In this document: positions 55,700 to 63,439 of the stretch, piece by piece
Layout of the letters: every line of letters begins with the position of its first letter
How positions within the stretch are numbered: position 1 is the first letter of the stretch
Source of the DNA: Candidatus Dormiibacterota bacterium
GTDB taxonomy: Bacteria > Chloroflexota > Dormibacteria > Dormibacterales > Dormibacteraceae
Direction: 5' to 3'
NCBI GenBank assembly: GCA_003169845.1
Contig: PNAG01000028.1
Location: 145,490 to 209,489, forward strand
DNA length: 64,000 nucleotides
Notes under the pieces: model-generated
What the model was told of the DNA's origin: nothing
What the model saw: the letters and a program-made list of their open reading frames with translations, nothing else
Databases searched by the model: none
Made by a program: the position numbers and the translations under genes

Positions 55700-56755
55700 G
55701 TGGGCGCGCTCTTTACATACTCGAATCCACGAGTCATCCATTGGGGTGCGGGATCCGTCTCTGCGCTGGCACCTGAGCTCGCGCGGTTGGAGGCTCATCG
55801 CCTCGCCCTCGTGACGACCCGCTCTCTGGTTGCGGAAGAGCACCTGATCAGCGTCGTGCAGCGCGCGCTCGGAGACGCTCGGGTTGCTGTCACCGTGGTT
55901 GTCGGCCAGCACGCTCCGATGGCGCAGGTCGACGCGGGGACTCGGCAGGCGGCCGATGCTCAGATCGACGGCGTCGTGAGCTTCGGAGGCGGCAGCGCGA
56001 TCGATGCGGCCAAGATGATCGCCGTCAAGGTGGCCGATCGCGACGGCCACGCTACGCGCGGTCTCCCCCACATCGCCGTGCCGACGACTCTGTCGGCGGC
56101 CGAGCTCGCCGAACGAGCCGGATACACCGATGACGCGGGCAACAAAGCGGGCATGCGCGACGCACGGCTCCTGCCCGACGCGGTCGTCTACGACGCGGAT
56201 CTCACCCTGGCCACGCCGATTGACCTGTGGCTCTCGACCGGGATCCGGGCGCTGGACCATGCGGTGGAGGGCTTCCTGGCCGACGGCCTGCACCCGTTCT
56301 CGGACGTGATGGCGCTGGACGCGATCCGCCGGCTCTTCGAGACGCTGCCTGAGGCAAAGGCTGCACCAGCCGACCCTGGCGTACGGACCGCGAACCAGCT
56401 CGCGGCGTGGTTCTCGTTCACGCTCCCTGGCCAGTCGGCAGCCGGGTTGAGCCACGTGATGGGCAAGCAGATCGGGGCGCGGCATGGCATCCCGCACGGC
56501 GTCACCTCATGCCTGCTGCTTCCTCACGTCATCCGCTATTTCCAGGGACGAATGCCGGACCGGGTCGCCTTGCTGAGTGCTGCAACAGGACAAAACCCGG
56601 CCGAACGGGTGCAGGGATTGATCGAGTCGCTGGGATTGCCGCAGCACATCGCCGCGTACGGCATCGGTGAGCCCGAGCTGCGCAAAGCCGCCGGCGAGCT
56701 CGCCGGCAAGTACCCGGCTGAAGACTTGCTGGAGATCTACCTGGCCGCCCTCTGA
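55700..56755 (+). CDS. maleylacetate reductase / iron-containing alcohol dehydrogenase
   Basis: 351 residues from GTG 55700: RVIHWGAGSVSALAPELARLEAHRLALVTT, DGVVSFGGGSAIDAAKMIAVK, then PHIAVPTTLSAAELAERAGYTDDAG, GIRALDHAVEGFLADG, and the metal-ligand His pair LSHVMGKQIGARHGIPHGVTSCLLLPHV. The combination matches maleylacetate reductase, an Fe-ADH-family enzyme that reduces maleylacetate to 3-oxoadipate in aromatic ring breakdown. With the 57755-62937 genes this points to aromatic-compound catabolism (inference). Confidence 0.87.
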   Translation: MGALFTYSNPRVIHWGAGSVSALAPELARLEAHRLALVTTRSLVAEEHLISVVQRALGDARVAVTVVVGQHAPMAQVDAGTRQAADAQIDGVVSFGGGSAIDAAKMIAVKVADRDGHATRGLPHIAVPTTLSAAELAERAGYTDDAGNKAGMRDARLLPDAVVYDADLTLATPIDLWLSTGIRALDHAVEGFLADGLHPFSDVMALDAIRRLFETLPEAKAAPADPGVRTANQLAAWFSFTLPGQSAAGLSHVMGKQIGARHGIPHGVTSCLLLPHVIRYFQGRMPDRVALLSAATGQNPAERVQGLIESLGLPQHIAAYGIGEPELRKAAGELAGKYPAEDLLEIYLAAL

Positions 56756-56871
56756 CTCGACCCTCGTGGCCGAACGATCCCGACATGCCTGGCGGAACAG
56801 GGAGCGGACGCCAAAGCCGGGACGCCTGGCCAGCCGCCGCAGGCACCGCCTGGAATTTGATCGCGCGTCCT

Positions 56872-57057
56872 AGCCAGGAATCCGTTGTACAGGCCCTGGT
56901 TGGCTGCGAGCACGGCCGATGACTCGGCAACCTCCTTGGTCATGCGGAAAGTGCGCAGCCCGAACTACGTACGCCACAAGAACATCTCGAGCACCAGGAA
57001 GCCCGCGTGGAGTGCGGCGACGATCGTGATGAAAACGGCGGCCAGAACGGTCACCAC
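56872..57057 (-). pseudogene. DUF1304-family membrane protein, decayed
   Basis: Read on the minus strand from GTG 57057, the sequence gives VTVLAAVFITIVAALHAGFLVLEMFLWRT, then an in-frame TAG (56965-56967), then in the same frame FGLRTFRMTKEVAESSAVLAANQGLYNGFLA. This closely follows the DUF1304 consensus (LEMFLW, then the FG-F block, then ANQGLYNGFLA). After FLA the similarity ends and the next residues are unrelated. One nonsense codon plus loss of the C-terminal helices marks a pseudogene. About 110 bases separate it from the maleylacetate reductase gene end. Confidence 0.75.
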
Positions 57058-57104
57058 GTCCTCAACGCGCTTTCATCAGATCGATGGTGGGGCATCGCGG
57101 CGGG

Positions 57105-57683
57105 TTAATGCCGGCGCTGGTGGGAGAGGCGTAAAAACCGGCCCGGCGGCACGGCCATCACCTGGTGGCCGGCCGCCACCAGGGCCGGGTCGGTCCCGGC
57201 TGCCGGTTGGACCTGTATCCACCGGTAGCCGGCGATCAGCTCGCTGGCGAAAACCAGGGCAGGCGTGAAGCCGGAGGGTCCGAATGCCTTGTCGGCCGGG
57301 ATCGCAACGCTGCCGATCCAGAGCCGGCTCAACCCCTCGGCATGTGCGCGCGCCCTGATCTCCGCGAGCAGCGCGCGCAACACTCCGCGACGGCGAAGAT
57401 GCTCAAGCGTGAAGCAGTTCCAGACGTAGCCCTCACCGTCGCGCGGCGTGATCACGAGCTCGAGCTCGCCGATCCATTCAGGGCGTGTCGACAGCCATCC
57501 GTACCCGGCGAGCTCGTCTTCGAGCCAGGCACCGAAACATCGACACCCTCTCGCCATTCGAGCCGCGACGAGATCTCCGTCTGCGCCCATCGCCTCGGCG
57601 ATCTCGGATGCAGTGCCTGAGTCGACCTCTCTTACGTCGACCGCTGAGCCGGGTTGGGTCCCCCCACCGGCGCTTCCCGCCAC
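57105..57683 (-). CDS. GNAT family N-acetyltransferase
   Basis: 192 residues from GTG 57683, which lies inside a palindromic repeat that also provides a GGAGG-like ribosome binding site. GNAT pattern: AGYGWLSTRPEWIGELELVITPRDGEGYVWNCFTLEHLRRRGVLRALLAEIRARAHAEGLSRLWIGSVAIPADKAFGPSGFTPALVF, with the acetyl-CoA loop RRRGVLRALL. Substrate unknown. Confidence 0.8.
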   Translation of the reverse strand: MAGSAGGGTQPGSAVDVREVDSGTASEIAEAMGADGDLVAARMARGCRCFGAWLEDELAGYGWLSTRPEWIGELELVITPRDGEGYVWNCFTLEHLRRRGVLRALLAEIRARAHAEGLSRLWIGSVAIPADKAFGPSGFTPALVFASELIAGYRWIQVQPAAGTDPALVAAGHQVMAVPPGRFLRLSHQRRH

Positions 57684-57705
57684 CTCCCCGGCTAGCGGGG
57701 AGGTG
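57681..57705. repeat. C-rich palindromic repeat, copy 8
   Basis: Perfect 9-base arms cacctcccc / ggggaggtg around ggctagc. The GNAT gene start codon is inside the element. Confidence 0.7.
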
Positions 57706-57754
57706 TTATGCGGACCTGGTCCGCCCAGGTCCGCCGACCACAGAGTGCTTCGGA

Positions 57755-58606
57755 TCAGATGGAGAAGTGCAGGTGGCGAACCTTCTCGATCACGTCCGGG
57801 TCGCCGGTGGCGGAGCCGCCCGGGTACCGGCCGAAGAACGTGAGGACCAGGTCTTGTGCCGAGTCGAAGTGGAACAGTGCGTCGCAGCCGTCGAAGTTGC
57901 CCGTCTCAGGCTCCGGCGACCATTTGCCGTCCTTGACGGTGACGCGCCACTTACCGCCCCAAGGCCCGGCGACGTCAATCCCGTAAGTGGTGTCAACACC
58001 CGCCGCCGACTTGGGGTCGACCTGGTACTGCCAGAAAACGAATGCGAAGGGCAGGATCAGGCCCGCCGTCGCCTCGTCGATCGTTGCCAGCTTGTTGCCG
58101 AGGCCGTACTCGATGTCGTATGGATGAACGCCGTAGTCCATGATCTGGAACGTCCCGTAGAAGCCCGCGGGCACCGGTCCGGAGTACGGGTGCGAGACCA
58201 TGAAGCTCGTCCACTCTTCCGGCGTGAGCGCCTCGAGAATGCCGTCAAACTTCTCGGCATCCTTCTTGAACCGGGCAAGGGCCTCCTCGCGCGACAGCTT
58301 GCGAAAGTCCTTCGCGTGGTCGTCGAGCGTCGAGGCCATCACGGCCAGCCCCGCCGCGGCCGGTGTGCCGCCCTTCTTGGCTGCGTCCCAGTTGGCCATG
58401 TAGCCTTCGAGGACGTCGATCATGTGACCGACCAGGTCGCGCGTCTCCCACTCGGTGCAGCGGGTCTGCACGTTCCAGTTCTTCGGGTCGGAAACCAGGC
58501 GGGTGAAGTTCGCGCGGTCTCGGCGCATGACGCTCATGACCGTGTCCTTACCTTCCGCGGACATCGGGTTGACCGGTGCGATCACTGCAGTGCTCATCAA
58601 AATCAT
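57755..58606 (-). CDS. maleylpyruvate isomerase / mycothiol-dependent DinB-like protein
   Basis: 283 residues from ATG 58606, directly after a strong ribosome binding site (gggagggga). N-terminal domain: MSVMRRDRANFTRLVSDPKNWNVQTRCTEWETRDLVGHMIDVLEGYMANWDAA, the DinB_2/maleylpyruvate-isomerase-N-type four-helix bundle with HMxD-type His; later MDYGVHPYDIEYGLGNKLATIDEATAGLILPFAFVFWQYQVD, and a C-terminal beta-rich domain (KWRVTVKDGKWSPEP) resembling the SCP2/MDMPI C-terminal module. Members isomerise maleylpyruvate with mycothiol in gentisate breakdown. Confidence 0.8.
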   Translation of the reverse strand: MILMSTAVIAPVNPMSAEGKDTVMSVMRRDRANFTRLVSDPKNWNVQTRCTEWETRDLVGHMIDVLEGYMANWDAAKKGGTPAAAGLAVMASTLDDHAKDFRKLSREEALARFKKDAEKFDGILEALTPEEWTSFMVSHPYSGPVPAGFYGTFQIMDYGVHPYDIEYGLGNKLATIDEATAGLILPFAFVFWQYQVDPKSAAGVDTTYGIDVAGPWGGKWRVTVKDGKWSPEPETGNFDGCDALFHFDSAQDLVLTFFGRYPGGSATGDPDVIEKVRHLHFSI

Positions 58607-58652
58607 TCCCCTCCCAGAGGCGAAATTGCGACCACGCTCGGAACCTTGCGCA

Positions 58653-59621
58653 TCAGTGCCCGGCGCCAGTCGTCGCCGTGGTCGGTACGACGATGGGCGG
58701 TAGGGTTTCATCCAGGGTCTCGCGGCGGACGTCGAACCAGGGCGGCAGGCTGAGTGACGAGCCAAGAGTTTCGAGAGGTTCGTCCACCGTGAAGCCGGGC
58801 CCGTCGGTAGCGATCTCAAACAGGACTCCGCCAGGCTCGCGGAAGTAGATCGACTTGAAGTAGTAGCGCTCGATGACCGGCGTCACGTTGCGCCCCGCCT
58901 TGACCAGCACCTCGCGCCATTCGGCTTGATGAGCGGCGTCGCCGGCTCTCCAGGCGACGTGGTGCACGGTGCCGACTGACTCCTCGCCTTCGGGTCCCTC
59001 CGGCGACTCGACCAGGTCGAGAATCGAATGCTGCCCGCCCTGACCCGTCTCGAATCGGGTGCGGCGTCCTTCCTGGCCGGCCTTGCGAAAGCCCATCGTC
59101 TTGACGAGGAGATCGACCGTCGCGGCGCCCTCAGCCAGGGTCATGGTCACAGAGTGAAAGCCACGAATCGCCTGCTCACGTTCGACCGGGCCATCCAGCC
59201 ACGGCACCCAACGAAAATCGGGAGCAACGTCGCCGACCAGCTCCAGCTCGATGCCATCTGGGTCCGCGATGACCAGCACGTCCGCGCTGAACCTACTCGT
59301 CTGAGTCGGTTGCACGTCGAGCTTGCGCAGTCTGCTTTCCCAGAAGTCGAGCGAATCGCGCGGCACGGCGAACGAAACCGTGGTGACCTGGCCGCTGCCG
59401 GCCCGGCGCGCAGGCCAGGAGGGCCAGCCGAAGAATGTCATCGCCGTGCCAGGCGAACCCGCGTAGTCGCCGAAATAGATGTGGTACGTGTCCGGCACGT
59501 CCTGGTTGATGCTCTTCTTGACGAAGCGCAGGCCGAGCACGCTGACGTAGAAGTCGACGCACTTCTGCACGTCGCCGGTGATCGAGGTCACGTGATGAAT
59601 GCCGGGCAGGCTGGCAGGCAC
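58653..59621 (-). CDS. ring-cleaving dioxygenase (MhqO/glyoxalase-type)
   Basis: 322 residues with two VOC modules: first IHHVTSITGDVQKCVDFYVSVLGLRFVKKSINQDVPDTYHIYFGDYAGSPGTAMTFF, and second FHSVTMTLAEGAATVDLLVKTMGFRKAGQ, VGTVHHVAWRAGDAAHQAEW and YYFKSIYFREPGGVLFEIATDGPGF. The H-x(n)-H-x(n)-E metal triad is visible (IHHV, HHVAW, LFEIA). This MhqO/LinE-like family cleaves hydroquinones or catechols with Fe2+. It lies between the isomerase-like gene and the citryl-CoA lyase gene on the same strand. Confidence 0.88.
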   Translation of the reverse strand: MPASLPGIHHVTSITGDVQKCVDFYVSVLGLRFVKKSINQDVPDTYHIYFGDYAGSPGTAMTFFGWPSWPARRAGSGQVTTVSFAVPRDSLDFWESRLRKLDVQPTQTSRFSADVLVIADPDGIELELVGDVAPDFRWVPWLDGPVEREQAIRGFHSVTMTLAEGAATVDLLVKTMGFRKAGQEGRRTRFETGQGGQHSILDLVESPEGPEGEESVGTVHHVAWRAGDAAHQAEWREVLVKAGRNVTPVIERYYFKSIYFREPGGVLFEIATDGPGFTVDEPLETLGSSLSLPPWFDVRRETLDETLPPIVVPTTATTGAGH

Positions 59622-59636
59622 AGGGGTGCTTTGAGT

Positions 59637-60416
59637 TTAGTCCGTGCCTGGGCGCAGGTGACTCGAGGATTCGTCTTCGATCCGCGACCAGATCTCGGCG
59701 GCCAGCGGCTCCTCCATCTCCTCCTGGATATGCGCCACCAGGCCGATGGCCCGGGCCATCACGGCCAGGCCACGGCACACTCGCCAGGGAATGTCCAGCT
59801 CGCTGGCGATCGCACCGATCGCGCCTGTTGCATTGACCGGCAGGTCACGGCCGTACACGCGGGTCGCTTCCTCCCCGACGAGCTGCATGAGCGCCACGTA
59901 CCGGCCGGACAGGCCGTTCTCGGCCGCCACCTCGAAGAGCCGCGGCGTCCGGGGGTCGATGGGCTTGTGCACGGGATGGCCCAGGCCGGCGATGGGCTGC
60001 TTCTTCTCTTTGTGCTCGCGGACGATTCCGCCGGCGAGCGCTCGTAAGTCTGCTTCCGGGCCGGCGCCTCGCAGAGCGTCCTGAAGCATGCGCGCGGCGT
60101 CCTCGGCCGACCCGCCGAATCGGTCGCCGATGCCGAGCAGCCCGGCCGCCACGGCACCCTGCAAGGATTCCGGCGCGCCGAAGTAGGTGAGCCGCGCCGC
60201 GATCGCGCTGGGAGTCATGCCGTGCTCCACGAGCGTGACCGTGATGGCGTTGAAGACGATCGATTCCCGCTTCGTCGGCAAACGTCCCTGCAGCTCGAGG
60301 AACGCAACGTCACCCAGCGAAGCCTTGCCGATGAGCTCATTTGGTAGGTCGTGCCCGCGCACGACGATGCGATCGGCGATGCTCCAGCCCAGGTCGGATC
60401 TGAGTTTCTTTGTCAT
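59637..60416 (-). CDS. citryl-CoA lyase / citrate synthase-like protein
   Basis: 259 residues, shorter than citrate synthase but typical of the small citryl-CoA lyase (CCL) subgroup. Key parts: FLELQGRLPTKRESIVFNAITVTLVEHGMTPSAIAARLTYFGAPESLQGAVAAGLLGIGDRFGG and AGLGHPVHKPIDPRTPRLFE with the catalytic His block. The RDLPVNATGAIGAIASELDIPWRVCRGLAVMARAIGLVAHIQEE end is also family-like. It would cleave or form a C-C bond next to a CoA thioester. It overlaps the CoA-ligase gene by four bases (ATGA), so the two are translationally coupled. Confidence 0.82.
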   Translation of the reverse strand: MTKKLRSDLGWSIADRIVVRGHDLPNELIGKASLGDVAFLELQGRLPTKRESIVFNAITVTLVEHGMTPSAIAARLTYFGAPESLQGAVAAGLLGIGDRFGGSAEDAARMLQDALRGAGPEADLRALAGGIVREHKEKKQPIAGLGHPVHKPIDPRTPRLFEVAAENGLSGRYVALMQLVGEEATRVYGRDLPVNATGAIGAIASELDIPWRVCRGLAVMARAIGLVAHIQEEMEEPLAAEIWSRIEDESSSHLRPGTD

Positions 60417-61765
60417 GGGCGGCTGACGGTCAGCCGGGTTTTGTAGCCGCTCTCTCCGAACTCGGCCTCGGGCACCAACGTCACCTTGCTGCGAAACACG
60501 AGCTTGGAGTGGATGGCCTCCGCGATCTCGCCGGCCAGCTTTGGATCTGAATCATGGCCGTCGGGAACCTCGACCTCGATCGGGACCGGCGGAGTGACGC
60601 TGACCTCTCCATTGTTCCGAACCACGCGCGCCCGCCCGGTCACCCGCGGCCGGTGGTCGCCCACGACCGAGAGGATCGCTGCTGGATAAACCAACACACC
60701 TCTTACTTTGAAGGCGTCATCGCGGCGCCCGAGCACGCGCATGCGGAACGTGGTCCGCTCGCACTCGCACGACGTGCCTTCGATGCGGACGATGTCGCCT
60801 CCGCGGAACCGCACCACCGGCATGGCCTCGCGCGTCAGCGCCGTGTAGACCAGCTCGCCAACGGCGCCGGTCTCGATCTTCATCGGCACGAGGGTTTCCG
60901 GGTCGATGAGCTCAGGCCAGACGTGCCCCATGCCGCAGAAGTGCATACCCTGCTGGTGGGGGCACTCGCCGAAGAGCGACGGAGCCACGTCGCCGATGCC
61001 CATGACCTCCGTGACCGTGACCCCCATCACCTTCTCGATGTGGTCGCGGATCTCTGGAATGCCGCCCCCGGGCTCGCCGCCTGTGACGATGTGGGTCAGC
61101 GGCGTCGCGCCCGGCTGCTCCTCGGTCTTCTCCAGGCGGTTGGCCAGGTACTGGGCGAATGACGCGGTCGCCAGCAGCGTGTCGGCCAGCCCGGCGCGAA
61201 TTGCAAACAGCACGCGCTCGGTGTCGCCCGGCGCCACCGGAATAGTTCGCGAACCGATTCGCAACAGGGCGAACTGCGTGTGACCGGCGACGAAAGGCCC
61301 GGCTCCGAACGTGCTCAGGACGCTGCTGTGCTCGTGGATGCCCGTGGCGTAGTAGGTGCGGGTACCCATCACTGTCCAGGTCTCCATGTCGGCCCGCGTG
61401 AGTGCGAGGACGTTCGGGGCCCCGGTCGTGCCGCTGGTCTGGTACACCCGCTTGACCAGGTTCGGTTCGACACACAGATTGCTTCCAAACGGAGGGTCTT
61501 CGTCGAGCGCGGCCTTGAAATCTGCCTTGGTCGTGAACGGAACGTTGGTCAGGTCGCCCAGGCCGACGAACGAAGAGCCAAGCCCTGCTTCTCGAAACCT
61601 GCGCGCATAGAAAGGAGAGGATTCCCGGAGCCGGCGGAACTGCCGCTCCCACGCGCCCGCGGCGAGCCGGAAGGAGTCCTCCGCGCCGGCCGTCTCGATC
61701 TCGCGCTCCCAGATCCAGTCGCGGTCGCAGGCGTCTCCCGTGAGCCGGTTGCCTCTTGACTCCAT
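60413..61765 (-). CDS. phenylacetate-CoA ligase family (AMP-forming) protein
   Basis: About 450 residues from ATG 61765; the frame is open to 61855 but that stretch contains a hairpin and looks like promoter DNA. Adenylation motifs in order: VYQTSGTTGAPNVLALTRADMETW, HIVTGGEPGGGIPEIRDHIEKVMGVTVTEVMGIGDVAPSLFGECPHQQGMHFCG, GELVYTALTREAMPVVRFRGGDIVRIEGTSCECERTTFRMRVLGRRDD and FKVRGVLVYPAAILSVV. This is PaaK-type: it activates an aryl or other acid to its CoA thioester with ATP. Followed by the coupled CCL gene. Confidence 0.87.
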   Translation of the reverse strand: MESRGNRLTGDACDRDWIWEREIETAGAEDSFRLAAGAWERQFRRLRESSPFYARRFREAGLGSSFVGLGDLTNVPFTTKADFKAALDEDPPFGSNLCVEPNLVKRVYQTSGTTGAPNVLALTRADMETWTVMGTRTYYATGIHEHSSVLSTFGAGPFVAGHTQFALLRIGSRTIPVAPGDTERVLFAIRAGLADTLLATASFAQYLANRLEKTEEQPGATPLTHIVTGGEPGGGIPEIRDHIEKVMGVTVTEVMGIGDVAPSLFGECPHQQGMHFCGMGHVWPELIDPETLVPMKIETGAVGELVYTALTREAMPVVRFRGGDIVRIEGTSCECERTTFRMRVLGRRDDAFKVRGVLVYPAAILSVVGDHRPRVTGRARVVRNNGEVSVTPPVPIEVEVPDGHDSDPKLAGEIAEAIHSKLVFRSKVTLVPEAEFGESGYKTRLTVSRP

Positions 61766-61809
61766 GCCGGACACATGATGCGCGAAACAGGGGTCCCCAC
61801 GAAAAAGCG

Positions 61810-61882
61810 CCGCGAACTCAGAGTTTTCAACGTGAGTTCGCGGGGATCCCTTCACGGCGTGACCTCGGAGTTCGTGGGGGAT
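61810..61882. promoter_or_regulatory. divergent promoter region with inverted and direct repeats
   Basis: Perfect 11-base inverted repeat ccgcgaactca / tgagttcgcgg (61810-61820 and 61833-61843) with a 12-base loop, then another copy of gagttcg at 61868-61874. Three gagttcg units lie between the divergent ligase and MetE-like genes, a layout expected for a regulator operator. Confidence 0.5.
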
Positions 61883-61896
61883 ATACCCTCTAGTTG

Positions 61897-62937
61897 ATGA
61901 CGCATCTACTGCCGACGACCGTGGTCGGCAGCTACCCGCAGCCCGACTGGCTCGTCGACCGCGCGATGCTGGGCAGCCGGCTGCCTCCCAGGACTCGAGC
62001 GCTCGAGGTCTGGCGCGTGCCAGCCAACGTGCTCGAGCAGGCCCAGGACGATGCCACGGTGGTGGCGATCCGGGACATGGAGCGCGCGGGCATCGACATC
62101 ATCACGGACGGCGAGGTGCGACGAGAGAGCTACTCGAATCGTTTCGCCACCGCGCTCGAAGGCATGGACCTGGACAACCCGGGCACCGCCCTGGATCGCA
62201 CCGGCCACCCCAACCCGGTGCCCCGGGTCGTCGGCCCGATCCGGCGCATTCGCCCGGTCGAGGTGCGCGACGTGACGTTCCTACGCGCGAACACCGACCG
62301 CCCGATCAAGGCGACCCTGCCCGGTCCTTTCACCATGTCGCAGCAGGCGCAGGACGACCACTACCACGACGAAGAGGCTCTCGCGATGGCGCTGGCTGAA
62401 GCGGTCAACGCCGAGGTGCGCGACCTTTTCGCCGCGGGCGCCGACGTGGTGCAGCTTGACGAGCCCTACCTGCAGGCGCGGTCAGAGAAGGCAGAGCGCT
62501 TCGCGATCAAGGCCATCAACCGCGCGCTGGAGGGAATCACGGGCACCACGGCGCTGCACACGTGCTTTGGTTATGCGCACATCGTGCACTCGCGGCCGAA
62601 CGGCTATCCATTCCTGGAGCAGCTCGCGGAGGTGTCCGCGAACCAGATCTCGCTCGAGTCGGCACAGCAGAAGGTCGACCTGTCGGTGCTGAGATCGCTG
62701 CGCGACAAGACGCTGATCGTCGGGGTCATCGACCTCGCCGACGAGAGTCCTGTCGAGGATGTGGAGACCATCGCGGTCAGAATTCGCAACGCGCTGGAGT
62801 TCGTCGACGCCGGCAGGCTGATCCTCGCCCCCGACTGCGGCATGAAGTACCTGCCGCGCCGGAAAGCGTTCGAAAAGCTGGCGGTCCTGGCGCGAGCGGC
62901 GGCGAAGGTCCGGGCGGAGATTGGCGGAGGCGGATGA
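61897..62937 (+). CDS. MetE-family cobalamin-independent methyltransferase (C-terminal domain only)
   Basis: 346 residues from ATG 61897 (TTG 61894 is adjacent). Zinc-domain residues of MetE are visible: VVGSYPQPDWLVDRAM at the start, HTCFGYAHIVHSRPNGYPFL, ISLESAQQKVDLSVL, and ILAPDCGMKYLPRRKAFEKL (His/Cys, Glu, Cys ligands). Full MetE is about 750 residues; this is only the catalytic half, as in small MetE-like demethylases, archaeal MetE and epoxyalkane:CoM transferase. Divergent from the ligase gene; it may handle methyl groups from methoxylated substrates (inference). Confidence 0.82.
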   Translation: MTHLLPTTVVGSYPQPDWLVDRAMLGSRLPPRTRALEVWRVPANVLEQAQDDATVVAIRDMERAGIDIITDGEVRRESYSNRFATALEGMDLDNPGTALDRTGHPNPVPRVVGPIRRIRPVEVRDVTFLRANTDRPIKATLPGPFTMSQQAQDDHYHDEEALAMALAEAVNAEVRDLFAAGADVVQLDEPYLQARSEKAERFAIKAINRALEGITGTTALHTCFGYAHIVHSRPNGYPFLEQLAEVSANQISLESAQQKVDLSVLRSLRDKTLIVGVIDLADESPVEDVETIAVRIRNALEFVDAGRLILAPDCGMKYLPRRKAFEKLAVLARAAAKVRAEIGGGG

Positions 62938-62959
62938 TTTCTCGATCCGGCCTGTTCGA

Positions 62960-63370
62960 TCACCTTGTAAGCCACTGCCTCGCTTCCTCGGGCGTCGCAA
63001 AGTAAGCAACCTCGAGCGCGTTGGCGGCGACCTTGCCGAGGCTGTCCTTGAGGTTCAACTCCGCCAGCACGCTCGACGGCACCACCACCGCAAACCGCTT
63101 CAGGCCCGCCGCCAGCGCCCGAGGTAGCCATTCCTGGTTGCCTCGATCCTGGTCCGCGGGGTTGAGCACCTTCTGCCGCCGGCAGTCGGCGAGCACCCGG
63201 GAGCTTCGGTGCTTCCGCAAGGCAGTGATCTCGGCCTCCAGGAGTGCAGAAAACTCGCTGGAGTTGGCCCAGCCCTCCCATTCGACAAGGACGACCTGAG
63301 CCTCCTCGTCCCATCTGACGGAGGCAACGCCGGGGGTGTTGAAGTAGACGCTGGCGGCAGCCGGGTCCAT
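62960..63370 (-). CDS. SpoIIAA-like / STAS-fold protein
   Basis: 136 residues: VYFNTPGVASVRWDEEAQVVLVEWEGWANSSEFSALLEAEITALRKHRSSRVLADCRRQKVLNPADQDRGNQEWLPRALAAGLKRFAVVVPSSVLAELNLKDSL, ending AYFATPEEARQWLTR. The alpha/beta layout and the final F-x-x-x-E-E-A-x-x-W-L pattern resemble SpoIIAA-like (STAS) proteins. Function unknown. Convergent with the MetE-like gene. Confidence 0.7.
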   Translation of the reverse strand: MDPAAASVYFNTPGVASVRWDEEAQVVLVEWEGWANSSEFSALLEAEITALRKHRSSRVLADCRRQKVLNPADQDRGNQEWLPRALAAGLKRFAVVVPSSVLAELNLKDSLGKVAANALEVAYFATPEEARQWLTR

Positions 63371-63386
63371 GCCACGCCCAAGAATA

Positions 63387-63415
63387 AGAGAGGCCCGGAG
63401 TGCCCGGGCCTCTCT
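63387..63415 (-). terminator. strong hairpin terminator
   Basis: Perfect 12-base arms agagaggcccgg / ccgggcctctct with a short loop, between two minus-strand genes. On the minus strand it is followed by tattcttggg, a short T-rich tract, so it probably ends the transcript of the gene at the right edge. The palindrome could work in both directions. Confidence 0.65.
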
Positions 63416-63439
63416 TCGGTTATGCGAGTTGTGTCGGGC

